This document shows, piece after piece, positions 1 through 9,527 of a stretch of DNA of 64,000 nucleotides. Each line of letters starts with the position of its first letter. Position 1 is the stretch's first letter. Source of the stretch: Paenibacillus sp. FSL K6-3182 (GTDB lineage: Bacteria; Bacillota; Bacilli; Paenibacillales; Paenibacillaceae); NCBI RefSeq assembly GCF_037976325.1, contig NZ_CP150265.1:1161001-1225000 (forward strand), in the 5' to 3' direction. The notes beneath the pieces are model-generated. The model worked only from the letters and a program-made list of their open reading frames with translations, had not been told where the DNA came from and searched no databases. The position numbers and the translations under genes are program-made.

Positions 1-587
1 TGAGGAATGCTGCGTCCTTCGATGAATTGACCAAGGGTTTTATGTGATTCATCCGAAATTTCTTGCCTGCTGACATAACCCAAATGATTGGTGCCGGAAG
101 CAAAGTTCATTGTACCCACTTCTTCAGGAATAGGGACCAGCGGCATCCACAGCGTAATGGTATTATTGGTATCGAAAGGCCAATAAATTTGGTCTTGATG
201 CCATGGAGTATGACCGCCGCCAGGTTCTTTGAATAATGCTTGATCATGATAAATCCGGACACCCTCAACACCCATCAATTCTGCAGCTATTTTTGCAAAA
301 CGTTTTGCAAGTGTGAATGCAGCTGCAGCCTCACTCATCTCCCAAAGGTTGCCTACTTGTATAAAAGCTTTGCCGTAAGTATCCCGTTCAGAGACCGGCT
401 TATCATGGTAATTGTGTTTAAATACCAAGTCACTAATGATTGGTTCATACGTTTTTATCATTTCTGCGGATGCGACATTTTTTAAAAAGAGATGGCCATC
501 CTTTTGATAAGAAGCGATTTGTTCTTGCGTGAGAGAATAGCTTTCTTCAAGCAGGGGCAGCGTGCTTAACCTATTGTTTTCATTCAT
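1..587 (-). CDS. Phytanoyl-CoA dioxygenase (PhyH) family protein, 3' end beyond window
   Basis: This is the N-terminal ~195 residues of a non-haem Fe(II)/2-oxoglutarate oxygenase; the rest lies beyond the left edge. The segment PWHQDQIYWPFD contains the HxD iron-binding pair (about H130 and D132), with the PhyH-like context ALFKEPGGGHTPWHQD before it and MNFASGTNHLG after it. The distal iron histidine and the 2-oxoglutarate-binding arginine should be in the missing part. The start is the second of two adjacent ATGs (587, not 590), because it sits 7 bases after AGGAGG. The gene is divergent from an AraC regulator that may control it (inference). The substrate is unknown; the family includes ectoine hydroxylases and many uncharacterised oxygenases. 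Confidence 0.85.
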   Translation of the reverse strand, partial: MNENNRLSTLPLLEESYSLTQEQIASYQKDGHLFLKNVASAEMIKTYEPIISDLVFKHNYHDKPVSERDTYGKAFIQVGNLWEMSEAAAAFTLAKRFAKIAAELMGVEGVRIYHDQALFKEPGGGHTPWHQDQIYWPFDTNNTITLWMPLVPIPEEVGTMNFASGTNHLGYVSRQEISDESHKTLGQFIEGRSIP

Positions 588-755
588 CATATTTCCTCCT
601 AATTGTATGTGTTTGTTTCAGCTTCGCAATACATACAGTGTAAGGGATTCTTCTATGATCTGGCTTTGTCAAAGCTTCAAATAATTTTGTCAAAAACAAC
701 TGTAATTGTGGGATAGATATGATATTCTGTGAGTAATTACGAGTAGAGGATGAGG

Positions 756-1646
756 ATGTTCATGAAACCTGGCATGGATGCAACGATGAACCACCGGATC
801 GTGCCCTATATACGAGAGTGCGATTTTGCGCTGCGAAAACCGTGGGTACTGCCGGAACGCCGTTTGCTTGATTACTTGCTTGTCTATGTACAGGAAGGGG
901 AATGCTTGTTCACAGTTGATGGGGTGGCCTATCCATTCGAAAAAGGTGAGTTTTGTTTCATTCAGCCAAATAGTGTGAATCGTTTGGAAGGGACAACGAA
1001 TACGGTAACGCCGTTTGCACACTTTGATATATTTTATAGTACGACTAGCGACCAAAGCTTCCCAACACGAGCGGGCCAATTGGATTTGACCCCCTATCAG
1101 CATCTTATGCAGCCGAGATTGGACGAGCAGTTCCAAACTCATATTCCGGTGAAGCTGAAGCTAAGTCATCCATCTAAATTTCGTGATACATTTTTGCAAG
1201 TGGTGGAATTCTGGCAGTATAAGGACTCCATTATGCAATTGAAGGCACAAACCCGAATGATGGAATTGGTTACATTCATACTAGAGGATTACATGCCTGC
1301 CAATCATGTCAAGCAAATGTCACCGCAGGCATTAAATTGGATTACTTCTTATTTTTCGTTTAACTTGAGCGAACCTTTATCGGTAGTTGATATGGCGCGA
1401 AGAGCTAATCTATCTACTTCAAGATTTAACGATGTATTTAAAATGCAGTACGGTGTAACACCGCATCAATATTTGTTAAAAACACGCATAGATCATGCTT
1501 GTGAGCTGCTGCTTGCATCCAAGCTGACACAAGAGCAGATCGCAAGTTATTGTGGGTTTTCAGATATTCATCATTTTTCTAAGGCATTCAAGAAAATAGT
1601 AGGAATAACTCCTGGTGAGTACAGCAGGGGGAGAATGGGGCGATGA
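756..1646 (+). CDS. AraC family transcriptional regulator
   Basis: About 296 residues. The N-terminal ~150 residues look like an AraC cupin sensor domain (hydrophobic beta strands, GECLFTVDGVAYPFEKGEFCF). The C-terminal ~100 residues form the paired helix-turn-helix of the family, with the signature stretch IASYCGFSDIHHFSKAFKK and the ending GITPGEYS. Three in-frame ATGs occur at 750, 756 and 762; 756 is preferred because AGAGG lies 6 bases upstream, although 762 also has a GAGG at 6 bases. The gene is divergent from the PhyH-type oxygenase, with about 165 bp between the starts, so it is probably the local regulator of that catabolic gene. The effector is unknown. Confidence 0.88.
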   Translation: MFMKPGMDATMNHRIVPYIRECDFALRKPWVLPERRLLDYLLVYVQEGECLFTVDGVAYPFEKGEFCFIQPNSVNRLEGTTNTVTPFAHFDIFYSTTSDQSFPTRAGQLDLTPYQHLMQPRLDEQFQTHIPVKLKLSHPSKFRDTFLQVVEFWQYKDSIMQLKAQTRMMELVTFILEDYMPANHVKQMSPQALNWITSYFSFNLSEPLSVVDMARRANLSTSRFNDVFKMQYGVTPHQYLLKTRIDHACELLLASKLTQEQIASYCGFSDIHHFSKAFKKIVGITPGEYSRGRMGR

Positions 1647-2043
1647 TACTAGATTCATCGGTCAAACGATAGTACAGCAGTAAGAAATGAAAGGGGGAAT
1701 CTGACGAAGCTCTCAAACAAAAGGCAAGCATCCTTTCACATAGTTGTAGATGAGCATGAAGCTATGGAGTGTTTGCCATAAAACTCGAAAAAATTGCAAC
1801 AAAAGCACCGTTATCTATTTCCAACACCCCCAAATTAAAGTTAAATCCAACACCTATAAAAAATTATAGAGGTATTTTATTATACTTTTAGAAATTTAAT
1901 TCTAAAAGCAACCATCTATTAAAAAACAGCCGTTTTTTCATTTGTTTTTCTTCGTCCTCTATATACTCTCTGGCTTTTTCTAAAACCTCCGATAGTTGAA
2001 CTGCATCATGCTCAGTATCTTAGATATGGGCCCTAACCCTATT
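1647..2043. other. Non-coding stretch with decayed coding remnants
   Basis: No intact gene is visible. On the minus strand an open stretch (2019 down to a stop at 1889) reads as a charged helical C-terminus (EKAREYIEDEEKQMKKRL) without a start codon or ribosome site. With the DinB fragment beside it, this looks like gene debris. A plus-strand stretch near 1690-1775 has an AAGGGGG followed by a short open frame from a CTG, which I judge coincidental. Confidence 0.45.
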
Positions 2044-2160
2044 TTATGATAAATATTTCCCAATCACATTTGCTGACACTGGCTTTAGCCCAAGCTCTCT
2101 TATCCAGACGGAGAGCTGTCCCATATGGTGTATTTCGTGATCGATCACATGACGCATCAT
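2044..2160 (-). pseudogene. DinB-family protein, C-terminal remnant
   Basis: The 38 codons before the stop at 2044 read RHVIDHEIHHMGQLSVW and continue RELGLKPVSANVIGKYL. This matches the conserved C-terminal helix of DinB/YfiT-type metal-dependent proteins, including the histidine-rich HEIHH.GQ metal-binding segment. The ~120 upstream residues expected for the family are absent: directly upstream in frame is a stop (2161-2163) and then the 112-bp repeat array. The gene was therefore truncated, apparently with the repeat block now in place of its 5' part. Confidence 0.7.
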
Positions 2161-2197
2161 TCACCTTTTGTATAGTGTCGATCGTAAATAGCTCACT

Positions 2198-2490
2198 TTA
2201 AGAACAAATAAGTTCTTATAGATCCAATTTAACTCGATCAGGCGCTGAAGTAGCTCTATAAGCGCATATATGTTCTTACAGCCAACAAACCCGGCCGTTT
2301 CTCTCGCTGTAAGAACACATATGTTCTTACAGATCCAATTCAACCTCAACCAGACGCTGAAGCAGCTCTATAAGCGCATATATGTTCTTACAGCCAACAA
2401 ACCGGGCCGTTTCTCTCGCTGTAAGAACACATACGTCCTTAAAGTTCCAATTCAACCTCGACCAGACACCGAAGCAGCTCTATAAGCGCA
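2198..2490. repeat. 112-bp tandem repeat, about 2.7 copies, with palindromic cores
   Basis: The segment AGCTCTATAAGCGCAT recurs at 2252, 2364 and 2476, exactly 112 bp apart. Each complete unit holds two inverted repeats: TGTTCTTACAGC/GCTGTAAGAACA flanking about 23 bases, and TAAGAACACATATGTTCTTA. The third copy diverges after about 2490. There is no credible gene in it. It lies directly against the truncated DinB gene. It resembles two other intergenic repeat arrays in this window in style but not in overall sequence. Confidence 0.9.
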
Positions 2491-2825
2491 TGATTTTTTC
2501 TTCTGGTTCACTTCATTTATTCTCTCACCTTAATCTATTAATTTTAGGAACGCATGTGCTTAATGCCGCAATTCTTACTTATGTAGTGCTTTCAATATTT
2601 GATTTTTATAAAATTTTAATAAAATATCTGTGAAATGTTTAAATATAAAGGAAGTTTTTCTGCATGTGATGTACTAAATGAGAAGGCGCTGACTAGGCTA
2701 GCAAAAGGTTAGATTGGAAGAAGATATTGTCAATGGAAAAGAAGCTGAAGAAAGCCGGATGACATAGCTGAAATAAGACGAGAAGGGTTATAATAGAAGG
2801 ACCTATTATATGGAGGTTAATCAAC
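2491..2825. other. Intergenic region, AT-rich, no gene seen
   Basis: I see no supported coding sequence. The right part (about 2690-2815) has short open stretches that could be gene debris. TATAAT lies at about 2790 and GGAGG at about 2813, which serve the acetyltransferase that follows. Confidence 0.5.
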
Positions 2826-3383
2826 ATGTCTATATTTACACGCACGGATCATATTGGCGTCATTCAACCGGATATTAAAGTATATCAAGCAAAACCAGAG
2901 GATACGGAAGCTGTATTGCAGCTTCTCATCCAAACAGCGGAATGGCTAAAGAGCAAAGGTTCTACGCAGTGGAGCGGCTTGCTGAAGGGGGAGGATTCTC
3001 ATCAGACACCGGAGGCAATTAAACGCGGTGAGGTATACATATTTATGCAAGGAAACAGTTTGGCAGGCATGGTCATGCTTATGCAGCAAGCAAGCGCTTG
3101 GGATCGCGAGTTATGGGGTGAAGAGGGGCATGAACAGTCCATCTATCTGCATCGACTTAACATTAACCGTGAGGTTGCAGGCAAAAACTTAGGTGAAGCC
3201 ATTGTGGATTGGGCAGGATCAGGTATTCATTTTGAGGGAAAAGATCGTATTCGGCTGGACTGTATTGCGAATAATCCGAAGCTCAATGCATTCTACCTAA
3301 GCTGCGGGTATGAACATAAAGGTTTATCCTCCAATGAGATGGGGGAATTTAATTTATACGAGAAATTGCAGACAGTACAGTAA
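2826..3383 (+). CDS. GNAT family N-acetyltransferase
   Basis: 185 residues, predicted acetyl-CoA-dependent acyltransferase of unknown substrate. The GNAT fold is suggested by the N-terminal IKVYQAKPEDTEAVLQLL, the central strand YLHRLNINREVAGKNLGEAI (the acetyl-CoA-binding beta4/alpha3 region, with a degenerate Q/RxxGxG/A loop) and the terminal LDCIANNPKLNAFYLSCGY, which is the usual ending motif. GGAGG is 9 bases before the ATG. It is a single gene ending in a strong terminator, convergent with the chitinase gene. Confidence 0.85.
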   Translation: MSIFTRTDHIGVIQPDIKVYQAKPEDTEAVLQLLIQTAEWLKSKGSTQWSGLLKGEDSHQTPEAIKRGEVYIFMQGNSLAGMVMLMQQASAWDRELWGEEGHEQSIYLHRLNINREVAGKNLGEAIVDWAGSGIHFEGKDRIRLDCIANNPKLNAFYLSCGYEHKGLSSNEMGEFNLYEKLQTVQ

Positions 3384-3388
3384 TAGAA

Positions 3389-3426
3389 GAGGGACGGCGC
3401 AGTTCATACTGCGCCGTCCCTCTTTT
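3389..3426 (+). terminator. Rho-independent terminator
   Basis: A 14-bp perfect stem (GAGGGACGGCGCAG/CTGCGCCGTCCCTC) with loop TTCATA is followed by TTTT. It lies between the acetyltransferase and the convergent chitinase gene and may work in both directions. Confidence 0.93.
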
Positions 3427-3442
3427 GCATTTTTTAAAAAGG

Positions 3443-6400
3443 TTATTTGCTCGCTAATCCCAAATTATCAAGCAATCTCATCACTGCTACGACTGCCTGT
3501 GCTTTCGTCACTTTCGCCTGAGGATCAAATTTCGTCTCGGATACGCCTTGCAAAATTTGCTCTTTAACTAACAGTGCAACAGAAGCTTTAGCATAGGAAG
3601 ATATAGAAGCTTGATCACGGAAAGACTCAAGCAACGCTGCATCACCGTCTGCCGTACGATCAATCAGCTTCATCACTTTTGCCAAAATGACTGCCATGTC
3701 CTGACGAGTAATCGTACCGTTCGGATCAAATAGCTGCTCGCTCTTGCCAGTAATGATGCCTAATTCCTTAGCTAATGCAATATCTCCAGCATATTTGGAA
3801 TCTGCCGCTACATCATCAAATGGAGCGCCTTCTACTTTTGGCACGATGCCGAGGCCTCTGCTGATCATGGAAATAAATTCAGCCCTAGTGATGATCGTGT
3901 TTCCTCCGAATTGTTCATTCGATTGTCCAAAAACGATTAATTTTGCTGCTGCACGCTCGATATGGTTTTTGTTCCATTCAGCCGTCACGTCTTTGAAGAC
4001 GAAGCTGGATTCGACAATGGTATAGATGCTGTTGCCGTTGCTGACCAGATGAGCGGTAAATCCGCCTTTATCGTCTTTTTTGAACACCGTATGGAGTGGA
4101 CGGAATTGATTTGTGCCAGGCAAGTAAACAACACCGTTTGCACGGTTTGTATCTATATCTTTAGCATTCAATTGATAAATACGGGTGAAAACAGACTTGC
4201 CAAAATCAGTGACTTCCTCATATTTGTTGTCAGCTGTCAGCTTATAAATTTTAAAGTCAAGCGACGAAACTTTTAGCGTATAGCCATTCTTTTTTGCCAA
4301 TTGTTCTATTGCAGCTGCTTCGCTCGCAGTCGGTGGAGTAATCGAAATTTTGATATCTGATTTCAGGTGAATCGCATGGGCTGGAATGACATAGGTAACT
4401 CCGTTCCAGATGATGGACAAATTCGCCTTATCGTTTTTGCTGGCAAGTGCTGCAATAACTTCCTTAGGAAGGATGACATCCACTTGGGCTGCATCGTTGC
4501 CGACAGTCACTTTTAGCTCGGCGGAGCTAGCCGCTCCAATCGTTTGAATAGCCGCATCTTTCAAAATCGTAACGGTCCACTTGCCGCCGGATTTCGTAAC
4601 GTTGGAATCAAGCTCATTTTTATCTTTGACCGCTTGCGGGTTCCCAGATGACGACTCTGGCGGAGCCGTGTAATCTAATGTTTTTGCCTCTAGTTTTGTC
4701 ATTTCGGACTTTTCGATTATCTCATCCTCATTTTTAGTAATGGCTACTACACCAATGAAATAGGTCGTACTGTGCGTCAGTTGCGTAAACGTGTAGTTTG
4801 TAGCAGTTGTAGATTCCACCAATTTATCACCCAGATAAACGTCATACCCAGCTGCTTTCGGAGAAACTGTCCATTGAACGCTAATCGCGTCATAGGTTGA
4901 ACTCGTAACCGTGAGATGAGCTGGAGATATTACGCCTGCTGTACTTACAACCAGTGCACTGCTTGCAGGAGAAACCTCTGTAATGTTATTGCCGTCTTTT
5001 CTGATACTGAGCACGGTAACGGTGTAGTCTGAGCCAAGGTTCAGCTTGTCTGCTTTAAACTGTGTATTCACTGTATAGCCTGTAAATATGGCGTTCACGA
5101 ATACTTCATAGCCAGCAGCCCCTTGGACAGCATCCCATTTAATTTCAAAGGATTGTTTGTCCGCGCTGAGCTTTGTTACATTTTGAGGAGCAGCTAGTGC
5201 GTTTTCATTCACCTTGCCGTCAATTGGAAGATCACTGATCAACTGCGTTGTAAGTGTTTTGTTGCGGTCACCGCTAATGTCCCAAGTCATAACGCCAGCC
5301 AAATCCAAGGTTTTGACAAGCGAAGTGCTATACATCATTGTCGTTTGGTCATTATAAGTAATAAACATTCCGGTTTCACTATTGTAAACATAAGCGACCT
5401 TTGAATGCTCGTTCCAGTAACGGGTATATCCGTTTTGGTCTATCATATTGTTCTCAACCTCGGCAAAATCGAACTTACCGCTCTCCCATGATCCATAAGG
5501 AATGGATGTGCAGTTTTGATATTCACCGTTTGCGGAACAACCCTTCCAGCCTATTCCATAATAAGGAACACCCATGTTTAGTTTAAAAGCCGGAACGCCG
5601 CCGTTCAAATGACCAAGCAGGGCGCCTCTAACATTGTTGCGCTTCGCAGAGGCTCTTACATTATTAGGGTCTTGATAGAGAGGCGAATTATGGAAAGCTC
5701 GCAGTTCCCAGCTTCCGCTATAGTCATAGCTCATAATGTTGATCATATCTAGGTATTGAACAGAATTTGCGAAGTCAGCATTGACTACGAAATCATCTCC
5801 TTGACCGGATGCGATGGTGAGCAAATAATATTTGCCATCGATGGAGCCGGCTGCATCAAGCGCTGCACGAACGGTTTGCATGAGAAGAGTGAAGTTTTGT
5901 TTATCCTCTGGACGATTGATATTATCCGATTCTCCGCCCTCAACCGGATATTCCCAGTCGATATCGAGTCCATCCATCTTATACGTACGCAAATATTTAA
6001 CGACGGAATTCGCAAACGTACGACGTGTGACTTCAGATGCAGCCATGTCGGAGAAATGATTGGAGAATGTCCAGCCGCCTACGGAAGCCATCAGCTTCAG
6101 CTCAGGGTTATTATTTTTAATTTTGTTAAAAGCAGCAAGCTGCTCAATATCGACCTTCTGGTCTCCAAGCACAAGCTCTCCGTCGAAAACATAATTCGCT
6201 TGCAGTGGAATGTCTTTATTTTGGCAAGCTACACCGTTTGAACCAACTTTACGCCAGCATATATCGGAAAAGGCGTAATTGAGATGTGTAAGCTGTGAAA
6301 CATCGATGTCTTCTGGAAAGTATTGACGATTATTGTCATAGGAAAACCAGCTGCCGTAATAGGTGAAATTAGTGTAGTCCGCACCTGGAATCGTCGTTGC

Positions 6401-7708
6401 TGCGCTGCTGGCAGCTGATTTCCATAGCGCATTTTTGGCTGCAACTGTAAAACTGTAGGATTTGCCTTCTGTTAAACCCTCAGCAACATACCGATTGGAA
6501 TCGCTGGAGCCGATAAGCTTGCCTGCTTCATAGATGTCGTAGCTCGTTGCGCCAGGGGTCGGTGCCCAGCCTAGAGAAGCGGTTGTGCGGTTGGCTGTAA
6601 TGACTTGAAGATCGAGCGGCACCGCAAGCTCGCCCCATTTGATTTCTAAAGGCGGACCGTTAACCGGATCTTTGCCGGAAGCGCCATTTTGCGCGCCAAC
6701 CATAAATTTGTAGATGCTGCCTGCTGTAAGTCCTCCTTCTGGGAACGTATAGATGAATGTGTCGGAGCCATTCCATATTCCGCCTTTCCAACCACCGTTA
6801 ACATAGAAGTCATAGCCGTTGGCATCAGGACTGCCTGACCATTTGAACGTAATATTGGATGATGTAATATCGCTTACCTTTAAATATTGAGGAGGCGTTA
6901 ATGGCGGTTCTTTATATTCACTTGTATCCTTTGGCGTAGTGAAAGTAATCGAATTGCTCTTCTGTTTATCTGTTAGATTAGCATATTGCGTACCGTTCGG
7001 ACCTAAGAAGAAGGTATATTTGGTTTCTTCCTTTAATCCGCCAATCGTGCTGCCTCCTACTTGCGTGAAGCCGGAATAAGGATCTTTGTTAAGAGGAGGA
7101 TTCTCGGGATTCCAAACCCAGTAATCATCCAGCTTATGCGCAGGATCAAAGGTAACGGTTACCGTATTATGTGTAACATTCACAATACTTAGGTTGCTAG
7201 GCCCTGGATTGCCAGTCGGCTCATTGGAAGGCTCGCCGGCAAGTGTCGTAAATTCAACGTAGTTGCTTCGCAACACCCGCGTGTAAGGTCTCTTGTACCA
7301 AGTGGTATACAGTTTGTACGTCGTATTAGGCTGCAAGTTTTGCAGCTCCACACTGCCGCCTTTCCCTGTAGCTAAATAGTTGTTTATATCTTCTTTTGTT
7401 GGATTAGCAGGATCTGGAGCTACGTAGTACCATACATCAACGTCAGCTTGCTCTGGATGAACATCCCATTTAAGCTGTGCACTCGTCGCAGTGATGGAAT
7501 CGGTTACAACAGTTAGGTTTTGAGGGACGGGAGGGGCTGCCTCATAGACAGCATCCGTTACGGCTCGAGCAGCTTCGTTCACTGCGGGCAACGCTGCTTC
7601 ATTCCCATAGGCTGTTGTTGTGTCAAGGAAAGGAGATACGAGAAGTGCGAGACACATAAACATAATGACAAACTTCATTCCTTTATTTCTTGCAAAAATA
7701 TTCACCAT
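3443..7708 (-). CDS. Secreted GH18 chitinase with fibronectin type III and SLH domains
   Basis: About 1,421 residues; endo-hydrolysis of chitin at the cell surface. In order: signal peptide (residues 1 to about 34); four Fn3-like domains (about 60-440); GH18 catalytic domain (about 444-825) with SVGGW and the DxxDxDxE motif DGLDIDWE (catalytic Glu about 586) and MSYDYSGSW; two Fn3 domains (about 838-1010); a beta-rich domain of unknown type (about 1030-1230); three SLH domains (about 1238-1418) for attachment to wall polysaccharide. The start at 7708 (or the adjacent GTG at 7705) is chosen because AGAGGTGAT sits just upstream and the signal peptide begins here; the frame is open further upstream to 7750. 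It is transcribed alone. Confidence 0.93.
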   Translation of the reverse strand: MVNIFARNKGMKFVIMFMCLALLVSPFLDTTTAYGNEAALPAVNEAARAVTDAVYEAAPPVPQNLTVVTDSITATSAQLKWDVHPEQADVDVWYYVAPDPANPTKEDINNYLATGKGGSVELQNLQPNTTYKLYTTWYKRPYTRVLRSNYVEFTTLAGEPSNEPTGNPGPSNLSIVNVTHNTVTVTFDPAHKLDDYWVWNPENPPLNKDPYSGFTQVGGSTIGGLKEETKYTFFLGPNGTQYANLTDKQKSNSITFTTPKDTSEYKEPPLTPPQYLKVSDITSSNITFKWSGSPDANGYDFYVNGGWKGGIWNGSDTFIYTFPEGGLTAGSIYKFMVGAQNGASGKDPVNGPPLEIKWGELAVPLDLQVITANRTTASLGWAPTPGATSYDIYEAGKLIGSSDSNRYVAEGLTEGKSYSFTVAAKNALWKSAASSAATTIPGADYTNFTYYGSWFSYDNNRQYFPEDIDVSQLTHLNYAFSDICWRKVGSNGVACQNKDIPLQANYVFDGELVLGDQKVDIEQLAAFNKIKNNNPELKLMASVGGWTFSNHFSDMAASEVTRRTFANSVVKYLRTYKMDGLDIDWEYPVEGGESDNINRPEDKQNFTLLMQTVRAALDAAGSIDGKYYLLTIASGQGDDFVVNADFANSVQYLDMINIMSYDYSGSWELRAFHNSPLYQDPNNVRASAKRNNVRGALLGHLNGGVPAFKLNMGVPYYGIGWKGCSANGEYQNCTSIPYGSWESGKFDFAEVENNMIDQNGYTRYWNEHSKVAYVYNSETGMFITYNDQTTMMYSTSLVKTLDLAGVMTWDISGDRNKTLTTQLISDLPIDGKVNENALAAPQNVTKLSADKQSFEIKWDAVQGAAGYEVFVNAIFTGYTVNTQFKADKLNLGSDYTVTVLSIRKDGNNITEVSPASSALVVSTAGVISPAHLTVTSSTYDAISVQWTVSPKAAGYDVYLGDKLVESTTATNYTFTQLTHSTTYFIGVVAITKNEDEIIEKSEMTKLEAKTLDYTAPPESSSGNPQAVKDKNELDSNVTKSGGKWTVTILKDAAIQTIGAASSAELKVTVGNDAAQVDVILPKEVIAALASKNDKANLSIIWNGVTYVIPAHAIHLKSDIKISITPPTASEAAAIEQLAKKNGYTLKVSSLDFKIYKLTADNKYEEVTDFGKSVFTRIYQLNAKDIDTNRANGVVYLPGTNQFRPLHTVFKKDDKGGFTAHLVSNGNSIYTIVESSFVFKDVTAEWNKNHIERAAAKLIVFGQSNEQFGGNTIITRAEFISMISRGLGIVPKVEGAPFDDVAADSKYAGDIALAKELGIITGKSEQLFDPNGTITRQDMAVILAKVMKLIDRTADGDAALLESFRDQASISSYAKASVALLVKEQILQGVSETKFDPQAKVTKAQAVVAVMRLLDNLGLASK

Positions 7709-8157
7709 ATCACCTCTAATTTTCATAGTCGAACATTGCAGCATTAGCATTCATGTGCAAGTCTGGGTGTGGTTGTTTTCTCAATGTGTTACGGAGTATT
7801 TTGAGCGGGTTCTTGCTTTTCCGAGACCGAATTTGGCAGTCACAATCACCAACTGTCACGGAATTAAAAGGGGATAATTTGGTATCACCTCCTGCAAAGC
7901 TTGCATTTAATTTGTATAACTATTCCTAGCATGAGACGTTGATTTCATGAAAGGAAGGGGTAAATTACGATGATAAAAGGGGAATATTTTACAAAAATAT
8001 AATAAAAAAGGGATATTCCGCACAGGAAATAGAGGTTTAACTCGATCTTTAAAAACAACATCGAGTGAAACCCATAGCATGCGAGAAAAAAGCATTTTGA
8101 ACGGTCATTGTTGTAGTTGTGATAAAATGAAAGAGATTCAGAAATAACCTAATAGAA
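7709..8157. other. Divergent control region of chitinase and metallopeptidase genes
   Basis: About 450 bp without a gene. On the minus strand it holds a long 5' leader region for the chitinase, including an orphan ribosome-site-like GGAGGTGATACC near 7880 that has no start codon after it. On the plus strand, TTGTTG...GATAAAAT at about 8108-8128 could be the metallopeptidase promoter. I could not match the leader to a known riboswitch class. Confidence 0.4.
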
Positions 8158-8823
8158 ATGATGGTCGCTATGAAAATCGAATTTGAAAATCATATCATTG
8201 AGTTTAATGTTGAATATGCCAATAGAAAAAAGATATATATCCAAATGGACTCATTGGGATTCATAACCGTGAAGGCTCCCAATGGAACAACGGAAGAGAA
8301 TGTCATGCGGGCCGTGCAGCAGCATGGTAAACAGCTCACTCAGAGATTGCAGCAGATCGCGAAGGTTCGAGATACCCCGAAGACAAAAGAATATCAAGAG
8401 CAAGGAAAATTCCTTCACCTTGGAAAAGAGTACTTTCTTCATGAATTGATCGACACAGCTGATCTGAGTGAAGAGGAGTTAAAAATCAATCTTAAAAAGT
8501 TTTATTTTGCAAGCTGTAAGAAAATCATTGGAGAACGAATCAAACGATATCAAGAGCAGCTGAAAGTAAAACATAAAAGCTTCGAAATCGAAGAGTCAAG
8601 AACGAAGTGGGGAAGCTGCAGCTCAAGTAAAAAATTAACCTTTAATTACCGACTGGCGATGGCTCCGCTTGAGGTGATCGATTATGTCGTCATCCATGAG
8701 CTTTGCCATCTGACGCATATGAATCATGATCGTTCCTTCTGGAGACGAGTGGGCAGCATTATGCCGGATTACAAAGAGAAGGAAGAGTTTCTAGCAAAAC
8801 ATGGTCAAGCTATGACACTGTAA
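8158..8823 (+). CDS. YgjP-like (DUF45, M48-type) metallopeptidase
   Basis: 221 residues, predicted zinc peptidase. The diagnostic C-terminal segment is present: WGSCSSSKKLTFNYRLAMAP, then VIDYVVIHELCHLTHMNHD with the HExxH zinc and catalytic motif and the third ligand histidine, then FWRRVGSIMPDYKE. This matches the YgjP family. None of the ATGs at 8158, 8161 and 8170 has a good ribosome site, so the start is uncertain. It is a single gene with its own terminator. The substrate is unknown. Confidence 0.9.
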   Translation: MMVAMKIEFENHIIEFNVEYANRKKIYIQMDSLGFITVKAPNGTTEENVMRAVQQHGKQLTQRLQQIAKVRDTPKTKEYQEQGKFLHLGKEYFLHELIDTADLSEEELKINLKKFYFASCKKIIGERIKRYQEQLKVKHKSFEIEESRTKWGSCSSSKKLTFNYRLAMAPLEVIDYVVIHELCHLTHMNHDRSFWRRVGSIMPDYKEKEEFLAKHGQAMTL

Positions 8824-8836
8824 TCAAGATAACTTG

Positions 8837-8860
8837 CCTCCCGTCAAAGGGAGGTTTTTT
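8837..8860 (+). terminator. Rho-independent terminator
   Basis: CCTCCC, loop GTCAAA, GGGAGG, then TTTTTT, 13 bases after the metallopeptidase stop. Confidence 0.9.
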
Positions 8861-8984
8861 GCTGTATCTCTATTATATCGTCTATTTTTCAAATGGTTAT
8901 GTTTACTTCTTATACATACTAATGATTTTTATCACTAATCGAGGGAAATCGTGAACATTAGATGCAGCGTGCTTTATTTCCGTT

Positions 8985-9527
8985 CTAGCCTTGCTGTCTC
9001 CGCAGGTAATTTTCGTATTCAACGGTAAACTCGAGTGCTTGCTCGAAGTCTGGAGACAGCAGAGAAAGTGCCGCTATTACATCTGCTTTCGATGTGGCGC
9101 TTAATGCGATGATTTGAGGTTGGCGAGGAATACGGAACATCGTATGATCGTGAAATGTGATGGTGACGACGGTTCCTATTGCCTCGTCATTGGAGGAATA
9201 AACCGTGCTCCACATCCAACGCTGCTGGTCGGTTTCCTCCGCATTTCCCCATTCCCGCGACAGGTCGAAATGGCCTGGAAGTTTGGGTTCGAGATGGAAA
9301 CCGGACTCTTTAAATTGCCTATGAACAGGGAGGAACATCAGATTGAGAAATGTTCCATAAGCAGCATCTCCTGCCTCGCTATAAGCTTTTTGCAGTATAT
9401 CTTGATGGTTTAGAAGGATGGATTCCCAGCTCTCATTAATATGATTTGTAATGTAGCTTGCAATCGCTGCAATGGTACTTTCATCACTTTCCTCAAGAAA
9501 TGCTTGTAATGGATTTGTATGCTTCAT
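8985..9527 (-). CDS. Hypothetical protein, 180 aa
   Basis: I do not recognise this soluble protein. It has an acidic, helical N-terminus (LQAFLEESDESTIAAIASYI), a beta-rich centre (TVVTITFHDHTMFRIPRQPQ) and a helical C-terminus. There is no signal peptide or membrane segment. The ribosome site AAAGGGG lies 8 bases before the ATG, and the frame has good coding character. It stands alone, convergent with the metallopeptidase. Confidence 0.75.
   Translation of the reverse strand: MKHTNPLQAFLEESDESTIAAIASYITNHINESWESILLNHQDILQKAYSEAGDAAYGTFLNLMFLPVHRQFKESGFHLEPKLPGHFDLSREWGNAEETDQQRWMWSTVYSSNDEAIGTVVTITFHDHTMFRIPRQPQIIALSATSKADVIAALSLLSPDFEQALEFTVEYENYLRRQQG

Noticed and set aside
690..1142. Minus-strand 150-residue frame opposite the first AraC gene
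   Set aside because: It is a shadow of the AraC coding frame, with no ribosome site and no domain.
7709..7960. Riboswitch in the chitinase leader
   Set aside because: The leader is long and has an orphan GGAGGTGATACC, but I could not fit the c-di-GMP, c-di-AMP or other common aptamer cores.
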